From positions 124,001 to 188,000 of the forward strand of contig NZ_SNYO01000006.1 in NCBI RefSeq assembly GCF_004363095.1: a stretch of DNA of 64,000 nt, given 5' to 3'. The stretch's first letter is position 1; every line of letters starts with the position of its first letter. A model generated the notes under the pieces. That model was not told the DNA's origin. It did not search any database and saw nothing but the letters and a program-made list of their open reading frames with translations. This stretch comes from Actinomycetospora succinea. Its GTDB lineage: Bacteria; Actinomycetota; Actinomycetes; Mycobacteriales; Pseudonocardiaceae. Positions 58,228-64,000 of this stretch are shown here, one piece after another. The position numbers were made by a program, and so were the translations under genes.

Positions 58228-59490
58228 ATGACGCTGACCGCCCAGCCCACGAGTACCACCGGGCTCGACCTCGGTCCCGCCGCTGCTCTCGCCTGCCGCG
58301 CCTGCGGCCACCGCCTCGACCTCGCCGCCGAGTTCGCCTGTCCGCAGTGCTTCGGCCCGCTCGAGATCGCCTACGACTTCGGCCGCGTGACCCGCGAGGA
58401 CATCGAGCGCGGCCCCCGCAGCATCTGGCGCTACAAGTCGCTGCTGCCGGTGCCCAGTACCGTCGAGTCGTACCCCAACACCGACCCGGGCCTCACCCGC
58501 CTGCTGCGCGCCGACCGCCTCGGCGCCGAGCTCGGCATCCGCAACCTGTGGATCAAGGACGACACCGGCAACCCGACCCACTCCTTCAAGGACCGGGTCG
58601 TCGCCGTCGCCCTCGCCGCCGCCCGCGAGCTCGGGTTCACCGTGCTGGCCTGCCCGTCGACCGGGAACCTCGCGAACGCCACCGCCGCCGCGGCCGCCCG
58701 CGCCGGCTGGGACTCGGTCGTGCTGATCCCCGCCTCCCTCGAGCGCGCGAAGATCCTGATGACCGCGGTGTACGACACCAACCTCCTCGCCTGCGAGGGC
58801 ACGTACGACGACGTCAACCGCCTCGCCACCGAGCTCGCCTTCGAGCAGGAGGACTGGGCGTTCGTCAACGTCAACGTCCGCCCGTACTACGCCGAGGGCT
58901 CGAAGACCCTGGGCTACGAGGTCGCCGAGCAGCTCGGCTGGCGCATCCCGGCCCAGACCGTCATCCCGATCGCCTCGGGCTCGCAGCTGACCAAGGTCGA
59001 CAAGGCCTACGGCGAGCTGATCTCCCTCGGGCTGGTCGACGACGCCGAGTACAAGGTTTTCGGCGCCCAGGCCGCGGGGTGCTCGCCGGTCTCGACCGCC
59101 TACCGCGAGGGCACCGACGTCGTCCGCCCGCAGAAGCCGGACACGATCGCGCGCTCGCTCGCCATCGGGAACCCGGCTGACGGGCCCTACGTCCTCGACG
59201 CTGTGCGCCGCTGCGGCGGGAGCATCAACGACGTCACCGACGAGGAGGTCCGCGACGGCATCCGCCTGCTCGCGCGCACCGAGGGCGTGTTCGCCGAGAC
59301 CGCCGGCGGCGTGACCGTGGCGAACGCCAAGAAGATGGTCGAGTCGGGCGATCTCGACCCGGACGCCGACACGGTCCTGCTGATCACCGGCGACGGCCTG
59401 AAGACCCTCGACGCGATCGAGCACCAGGTCGGGCCGAAGGCGACGATCCCGGCGACGTCGGCGGCGGTCCGCGAGGCCCTGGGCCTGTAG
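58228..59490 (+). CDS. thrC: Threonine synthase
   Basis: 420 residues, PLP-dependent, making threonine from phosphohomoserine. A four-Cys zinc ribbon lies at the N-terminus (ACRACGHRLDLAAEFACPQCFGPL), as in many actinobacterial copies. The PLP lysine is in DTGNPTHSFKDRVVA, the phosphate loop in CPSTGNLANA, and TGDGLKTLD ends it. GAGGAGGA lies 9 bases before the ATG and overlaps the SAM riboswitch. Regulating thrC by SAM sets the share of homoserine going to threonine or methionine. Confidence 0.95.
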   Translation: MTLTAQPTSTTGLDLGPAAALACRACGHRLDLAAEFACPQCFGPLEIAYDFGRVTREDIERGPRSIWRYKSLLPVPSTVESYPNTDPGLTRLLRADRLGAELGIRNLWIKDDTGNPTHSFKDRVVAVALAAARELGFTVLACPSTGNLANATAAAAARAGWDSVVLIPASLERAKILMTAVYDTNLLACEGTYDDVNRLATELAFEQEDWAFVNVNVRPYYAEGSKTLGYEVAEQLGWRIPAQTVIPIASGSQLTKVDKAYGELISLGLVDDAEYKVFGAQAAGCSPVSTAYREGTDVVRPQKPDTIARSLAIGNPADGPYVLDAVRRCGGSINDVTDEEVRDGIRLLARTEGVFAETAGGVTVANAKKMVESGDLDPDADTVLLITGDGLKTLDAIEHQVGPKATIPATSAAVREALGL

Positions 59491-59504
59491 TTCTCCGGGG
59501 CTCG

Positions 59505-59617
59505 ACCCGTGTCCTCGGGACACGGGTGGGGTCCCGCGTTCTGCCGCAGCGCCCGAGATCAGGGGCGACCGGGTGCACCTCGCGAGCGTCCGGAGGTGCA
59601 CGGCGTCGCCCGTGATC
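59505..59617. terminator. Two hairpins between thrC and comEC
   Basis: First, ACCCGTGTCC (59505-59514) pairs perfectly with GGACACGGGT (59518-59527). Second, a longer imperfect pair covers 59557-59581 and 59593-59617 (21 of 25 positions match), beginning GATCAGGGGCGACC. Both fall in the 136-base gap between converging genes, the first acting for thrC and the second probably for comEC, whose stop is 10 bases from it. Confidence 0.65.
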
Positions 59618-59626
59618 ACCTGACGC

Positions 59627-62029
59627 TCACCGCTTCCTCGGGTCGGGGCGCGGGTCGCCGCGGGCGACGACGGCGGGCCCGGTGCGCGGGTCGGCGCCGG
59701 CGACGACGGCGAGGTCGCCCGACTCGTCGGTGCGGCGCACGAGCGCACCGGTGCGGGCGAGCAGGTCCACGACCCGAGGGTTCGGGTGGCCGTAGGTGTT
59801 GCCGCGCCCCACGCTGACCAGGGCGAGCGAGGCGCGGGCCGCGGTGAGGAAGGTCGGCAGCGAGGACCGGGACCCGTGGTGCGGGACCTTGAGGATCTCC
59901 GCGTGCAGGTCCGAGCCGGACCCGAGCAGCGAGGACTGCGACGACAGTTCCGCGTCGCCGGGCAGCAGCACGCGTCCGACCGGGGTGTGCGCACGCAGCA
60001 CCACCGAGGTGTCGTTGACCGCGGAGCCGTCGTCGCCGTCGACGTGCGCGGCGGGGTGCACGGGGCCCAGCACCTCGAGCACCAGCCCCGGCCACCGCAG
60101 CACGGTCCCGCGCGCCAGCCCGACCAGCGGGGCGCGCACCGCGGCGGCCCGGCGCACCACCTGCCCGAGCGTGTCCGCGGGCTCGCGCGCCGGGCCGAGC
60201 GCGACGCCGCCGACCGACCGGCCCGCCAGCGCCCCGGCGAGGCCGCCGACGTGGTCCGCGTGCAGGTGGGTCAGCACGACGAGCGCCAGCGACCGGACCC
60301 CGAGCCGCGCCAGGCACCCGTCGATCGCGCCGGCGTCCGGGCCGACGTCGACGAGGACCGCGCGCCCCGGCTCCCCCGTCGCGAGCACGAGGCCGTCGCC
60401 CTGCCCGACGTCGCAGGCCACGAGCGTCCAGCGCGCGGGCGGCCACCCGGGCGGCGCGACGCGGGTGGGGACGAGGACCAGCAGCGCGCCGACCAGGATC
60501 GCCGCGACCACCGCGCGCAGCCGCCGCCAGCGCAGCGCCGCCCCGACCAGCACGACGACCGCGGCGAGCCCGAGCGCACCGGGCACCCCGCCCGGCCACT
60601 CCAGCGTCGCGCCCGGGACCGCGGCGCACCGCCGCGCCACCCACACCAGCCACGACACCCCGGGACCCGCCGCCCACACCAGCGCGTGCGCACCCGCGGT
60701 CCACCACGGCGCCACCGCCGCGGCCATCACCCCGAGCACCGTCACCGGGGCGATCACCGGGGCGGCGAACAGGTTGGCCACGACCGCGACGAGGCTGACC
60801 TCGCCCGACAGCCCCGCGATCACCGGCGCCGTCACCACGTGCGCGGCCACCGGCACCGCGAGCGCCTCCGCCACGCCCGGCGGCACCCGGCGCGCCCGCA
60901 TCCGCGCCACGAACCCGGGCGCGAGCAGCACCAGCGCGCCGGTGGCGAGCACCGAGAGCGCGAACCCCGGGTCGGTCGCCAGCCCCGGGTCGACGAGCAG
61001 CAGCACGATCACCGCCGCGCAGAGGGCCGGCACCACCGAGCGCCGCCGCCCCACCGCGAGCGCCAGCACCGTGACCCCGCCCATCACGGCCGCGCGCAGC
61101 ACGCTCGGCGAGGGCCGCGCGAGGACCACGAACCCGACCAGCGCCAGCCCCGCCAGCACCGCCGCCGTGCGCGGACCCGCCCGCGCCAGCCGGGCGAGCA
61201 GCAGCACCGCGCCGCACACGATCGCCACGTTCGTGCCGGACACCGCCGTGAGGTGCGTGAGCCCTGCGGTCCGGAAGTCGTCGGTGAGCCCCGGCGAGAT
61301 CCCCGAGGTGTCGCCGACCACTAGCCCGGGCAGCAGGCCGGCGGGGTCCTCGGCGAGCACGGCCCGCGCCGCGTCGCGGAGGCCACCGCGCAGGTCGCCG
61401 GCGACCCGCTGCATCACCGGCACCGGGCCCACCGACCGCGGCGGTCCGCGCACCTGCAGCACCGCCACCGTGAGGTCGGCGCGGTCGGGCGGCCCGAGCC
61501 GGCCCCGCGCGCTGACCAGCTGGCCGGGCAGCAGGCCGCCCCACTCGTCGGCGGGCGCCAGGAGCACCACCCGGCCGCCGGCGAGCCACCCCGGACCCGC
61601 CCCGACCTGGCCGCCGACCAGCTCGCCGCGCACGACCACCCGCCCCGGCCCCGGCACCGTCGAGCGGACGGGCCGCGGGTCGGCGGTGACGACGAGGTCC
61701 AGCCGCGCCGACACCCCGGTGCCGGTGGCCGGGCGCAGCGGGTGGCTCGCCACGGCGAAGGCCCCGAGCCCGGCCACCAGCCCCACGGCCGCCGTGCACC
61801 CGCCCGCGGCCACGACGACGGCCCGAAGCCCGGACCGACCCGAGGAGCCTCGAGCCCGTCGCGCGGCGATCACCGCCGCCACGGCGGCCAGCACCACGAG
61901 CACCAGCGCGACACCCCAGCCGGCCGTGAGCGCCGCGATCGCGACGCCCCACGACGCCAGCGCCGCCGGCACGAGCCGCAGGTCGGGCGGCGCGGGCTCG
62001 TCCGGTGGCCTCGGAGGCCGGCCGCTCAC
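59627..62029 (-). CDS. comEC: ComEC/Rec2-family DNA-uptake channel protein
   Basis: 800 residues. An N-terminal DUF4131-like part with membrane spans is followed by the competence domain (VLAEDPAGLLPGLVVGDTSGISPGLTDDFRTAGLTHLTAVSGTNVAI, then many spans) and a C-terminal metallo-beta-lactamase domain with LTHLHADHVGGLAGAL and KVPHHGSRSS. It would move single-stranded DNA across the membrane and may degrade the other strand. GTG overlaps the comEA stop as GTGA. Actinobacteria widely carry comEC-comEA without known natural competence. Confidence 0.93.
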   Translation of the reverse strand: MSGRPPRPPDEPAPPDLRLVPAALASWGVAIAALTAGWGVALVLVVLAAVAAVIAARRARGSSGRSGLRAVVVAAGGCTAAVGLVAGLGAFAVASHPLRPATGTGVSARLDLVVTADPRPVRSTVPGPGRVVVRGELVGGQVGAGPGWLAGGRVVLLAPADEWGGLLPGQLVSARGRLGPPDRADLTVAVLQVRGPPRSVGPVPVMQRVAGDLRGGLRDAARAVLAEDPAGLLPGLVVGDTSGISPGLTDDFRTAGLTHLTAVSGTNVAIVCGAVLLLARLARAGPRTAAVLAGLALVGFVVLARPSPSVLRAAVMGGVTVLALAVGRRRSVVPALCAAVIVLLLVDPGLATDPGFALSVLATGALVLLAPGFVARMRARRVPPGVAEALAVPVAAHVVTAPVIAGLSGEVSLVAVVANLFAAPVIAPVTVLGVMAAAVAPWWTAGAHALVWAAGPGVSWLVWVARRCAAVPGATLEWPGGVPGALGLAAVVVLVGAALRWRRLRAVVAAILVGALLVLVPTRVAPPGWPPARWTLVACDVGQGDGLVLATGEPGRAVLVDVGPDAGAIDGCLARLGVRSLALVVLTHLHADHVGGLAGALAGRSVGGVALGPAREPADTLGQVVRRAAAVRAPLVGLARGTVLRWPGLVLEVLGPVHPAAHVDGDDGSAVNDTSVVLRAHTPVGRVLLPGDAELSSQSSLLGSGSDLHAEILKVPHHGSRSSLPTFLTAARASLALVSVGRGNTYGHPNPRVVDLLARTGALVRRTDESGDLAVVAGADPRTGPAVVARGDPRPDPRKR

Positions 62030-63132
62030 ACCGTGACCAGGTCGCGCAGGTTCGCGAAGCGGGCGTCGCCGATCCCGCTGACCTCCTGCAGCTGCTCGAC
62101 CGCTCCGAAGCGCCCGTTCTGCGTGCGCCACTCGAGGATCCGCTGTGCGGTGACCGGCCCGACGCCGGGGAGCTGGTCGAGCTGCTCGAGGGTCGCGGTG
62201 TTGAGGTTGACCGGCCCGCCCGGCGCGGAGCCACCGGGAGCACCACCACCCGCCGGCGCTGCGGAGGCCGACGGCGCCGCCGCCGGTACCCCGACCACCA
62301 CCTGCTCGCCGTCGGTGAGCCGCGCCGCGAGGTTGAGCCCGGTGATGTCGGCGTCCGGCGACGCGCCACCGGCGGCGTCGACGGCCTCACCGACGCGGCT
62401 GCCGGGCGGGAGCCGCACCAGCCCGGGCCGGGCGACCTTCCCGGACACCGACACGACGATCGGTCCCGTGTCGGGCGGCGGGCCACCGGGCGGCAGAGCC
62501 GCCGGCGAGGGCTGGACGGGTGCACCCGCCACCAGCGGCAGCGCGGGCACCGGCTCGGCGACCGGGCGGTCCGACCACACCCCCACCGCCGCCACGACCG
62601 CCGCGACGGCGGCGACCGTGGCGAGGGCGAGCGCCCCGGTGCGGCCCGGGTCCCACCGCGCGCCCGACCACGACGCCGGGAGCCACCGCGCCATCCACCG
62701 CCGCGCCCGCTCGCCGCGCTCCGGCGGGTCCCACGCGCTCCCCCGGCGCGCCGCGGGGAGCGGCTCGTCGTCCTCGTCGTCGTCCCACCACGCGTCGTCC
62801 CGGTCGTCGGCGCGGGGCTCACCACAGAGGTCACCACGGAGGTCACCACGGACGTCACCACGGACGTCACCACGGACGTCACCGCGGACGTCACCGCGGA
62901 CGTCACCCCGGACGTCACCCCGAAGATCACCTCGCCGACCAGCCGGCACGTCGTCCGGGCGCGGCGGCAGGCGCAGCCGGGCGGCGGGCGTGCCCGGCGG
63001 CGCCCCGGGCCAGCCCACGCGGGCACCGTCGGGCGGCCCCACGTCGACGGCGTCCCGCCCGCCCCAGTCGGCGGCGCGGGCCCGCAGGCGGGCGCGGGCG
63101 CCGTCGGTGTCGGGCGGCGCGGAGCGGGTCAT
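62026..63132 (-). CDS. comEA: ComEA-family DNA-binding protein with long N-terminal extension
   Basis: 368 residues. One membrane span (GALALATVAAVAAVVAAVGVW), then a SLBB-type domain (IVVSVSGKVARPGLVRLPPGSRVGEAVDAAGG) and a pair of helix-hairpin-helix motifs at the end (LNTATLEQLDQLPGVGPVTAQRIL and VSGIGDARFANLRDLV). About 170 residues of charged cytoplasmic extension precede the span, including GDVR repeats. ATG at 63132 is taken; a GTG or TTG slightly upstream is possible. It is coupled to comEC. Confidence 0.9.
   Translation of the reverse strand: MTRSAPPDTDGARARLRARAADWGGRDAVDVGPPDGARVGWPGAPPGTPAARLRLPPRPDDVPAGRRGDLRGDVRGDVRGDVRGDVRGDVRGDVRGDLRGDLCGEPRADDRDDAWWDDDEDDEPLPAARRGSAWDPPERGERARRWMARWLPASWSGARWDPGRTGALALATVAAVAAVVAAVGVWSDRPVAEPVPALPLVAGAPVQPSPAALPPGGPPPDTGPIVVSVSGKVARPGLVRLPPGSRVGEAVDAAGGASPDADITGLNLAARLTDGEQVVVGVPAAAPSASAAPAGGGAPGGSAPGGPVNLNTATLEQLDQLPGVGPVTAQRILEWRTQNGRFGAVEQLQEVSGIGDARFANLRDLVTV
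62823..62930 (-). repeat. Nine 12-base tandem repeats in comEA (RGDV units)
   Basis: Nine head-to-tail copies of a 12-base unit, consensus CACGGACGTCAC on the plus strand, coding in frame for RGDV (with RGDL variants at both ends). It lies in the cytoplasmic extension of ComEA. Being a multiple of three, changes in copy number would keep the frame. Confidence 0.9.
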
Positions 63133-63268
63133 GCCCGGGACGCTAGAAAGCACCTGGCCGGAGAGCCCAGCACGGACCGAGCGCCTGGGGACGAGCGCCC
63201 GGGGTGGGGACGGACAGCCGTCACACCGAGGCCGACAGCAGACCGAACGGCCGACAGGAGACCGCCGG

Positions 63269-63703
63269 TCAGCCCCGGGGCGCCAGTATCTTCCCCAACC
63301 GCCGCATGTTCGCCCGCCCCGCGACGCGCATCCCGGCCGCGAGCGCCGGCAGCGCCGACCCCAGGGCGCCGGGGGCTGCCAGCGAGATCGTCAACGTCAA
63401 CCTGCTGCCGCTCCCGCGGGCCTCGACGTCACCGACGAGGTCGACGTCCAGCCCCCGGAACCGGCAGCGGGTGCGCCAGCACCTCGGCCGGTCGTACTCG
63501 ACGATCTCGGCGGTCCCGCCGCCCAGCCCGAGCCAGGTCCCCTCGAAGCGCGAGCCGACACCCACCGGCTCCGCCCCGAGCAGGTCGATGCGCCGCGCCG
63601 CCGGGTTCCAGGCCGCCTCGGTGCGCAGGTCCGCGACCCGGTCGAACACCGTCTCCGGGGAGGCGTCGGTGTCGAGCAGGTTCACGACGGTGGTCACCGG
63701 CAC
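63269..63703 (-). CDS. SRPBCC-family (polyketide cyclase/dehydrase-like) protein
   Basis: 144 residues of the START/Bet v1-like fold: VPVTTVVNLLDTDASPETVFDRVADLRTEAAWNPAARRIDLLGAEPVGVGSRFEGTWLG at the front, and LTLTISLAAPGALGSALPALAAGMRVAGRANMRRLGKIL at the end. It binds a small hydrophobic ligand; no catalytic role can be assigned. The GTG start lies one base after the stop of the SGNH gene, so they are coupled. Confidence 0.82.
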   Translation of the reverse strand: MPVTTVVNLLDTDASPETVFDRVADLRTEAAWNPAARRIDLLGAEPVGVGSRFEGTWLGLGGGTAEIVEYDRPRCWRTRCRFRGLDVDLVGDVEARGSGSRLTLTISLAAPGALGSALPALAAGMRVAGRANMRRLGKILAPRG

Positions 63704-63704
63704 A

Positions 63705-64000
63705 TCATCGGGCAGGACGGTCGGCCAGCGCTGCCGCCACCTCGGTGCCGACGGCCGCCCCCACCGCCGCGTGGGCCGTCCATCCCCAGTGGATCCCGTC
63801 GGGGTTGCCGTGCCCGCCGAGGACGTGGTCGGCGACGAGGGGCACGGGGTCGACCAGGCGCACACCATGCCGATGGGCCCACGCCGTCATCGCCGCCACG
63901 TGCCGGTCGCGCCCCGCGTGGACCCCGCCGTAGAACGGCGCGCGGTGCACCGACGGCAGCATCCCGACCACCGGCAGGCCCGGGATCAGCGCGGTCACGG
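63705..64000 (-). CDS. SGNH/GDSL-type hydrolase, C-terminal part
   Basis: About 98 residues of the C-terminal end; the beginning, with the GDS Ser block, is outside the window. [17 protein letters not shown] holds the Asp-x-x-His of the catalytic triad (D-G-I-H), and [22 protein letters not shown] is typical of block III-V spacing in lipases and esterases of this fold. Incomplete at its 5' end. Confidence 0.75.
   Translation of the reverse strand, partial: VTALIPGLPVVGMLPSVHRAPFYGGVHAGRDRHVAAMTAWAHRHGVRLVDPVPLVADHVLGGHGNPDGIHWGWTAHAAVGAAVGTEVAAALADRPAR

Noticed and set aside
62823..62930. Regular 12-base repeats as an origin or CRISPR-like array
   Set aside because: They lie in frame within comEA and code for RGDV units, with no spacers and no nearby replication genes.
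1..64000. tRNA, rRNA, insertion sequences or phage genes
   Set aside because: I found no tRNA-like clover leaf with conserved TTCGA arms, no transposase or integrase proteins, and no rRNA sequence.

Overview
The window is a high-GC (about 74% by eye), gene-dense piece of an actinobacterial chromosome, with frequent GTG starts and 4-base GTGA/ATGA overlaps between genes. The order hemW, hrcA, dnaJ, rsmE, phoH, the iniB/iniA/iniC-like genes next to an Hsp70-like gene, and the lepA, rpsT, holA, comEC, comEA block all point to Actinomycetales, most likely the Pseudonocardiaceae. That placement is inference from gene content. I saw no rRNA, tRNA, insertion sequence, prophage or CRISPR array.

Bases 1-13,700 hold a stress and housekeeping region on the minus strand: phoH start (partial), a lipoprotein hydrolase, rsmE, dnaJ, hrcA, two dynamin-like GTPases and an IniB-like secreted or surface protein with a long acidic repeat. 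From the same intergenic region, on the plus strand, run a membrane-anchored Hsp70-like ATPase and a LuxR-type regulator. This resembles the mycobacterial iniBAC envelope-stress system with its own candidate regulator. hemW closes the region.

Bases 13,850-45,640 form a sulfur-acquisition island. It holds the sulfate pathway (sulfite reductase, a tiny zinc-ribbon protein, cysH, cysD, cysN), two MFS transporters, five luciferase-like flavin monooxygenases, two DszC/SfnB-like acyl-CoA-dehydrogenase-fold monooxygenases, two OsmC proteins and a Cys/Met-type PLP enzyme. Nine separate short leader peptides carry the motif RR-x-H-V-D-L-x-R or a close variant, usually followed by one or more Cys codons. 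Each sits just upstream of one of these transcription units, on both strands. Several are followed by hairpins that look like attenuators. Together they suggest that many small operons respond to a common cysteine or sulfur signal through translation of the leader.

Mixed in and after it are an amine oxidase, a 2-oxoglutarate oxygenase-like protein, oxidoreductases, hydrolases, an amino-acid permease with a cupin, a carbonic anhydrase, and a second methionine aminopeptidase facing an XRE regulator. Bases 45,700-52,400 are ordinary accessory metabolism. Bases 52,400-64,000 are core: a DEAD-box RNA helicase, lepA, rpsT, holA, thrC under a SAM riboswitch, comEC, comEA, a SRPBCC protein and the end of an SGNH hydrolase.

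Two DNA-level patterns recur. Seven starts have a TAGNNT/A hexamer exactly 7 bases before the start codon, the spacing expected of leaderless mRNAs. Four gene ends carry long palindromes whose outer arms all begin GTGAG, two of them sharing the same central core.
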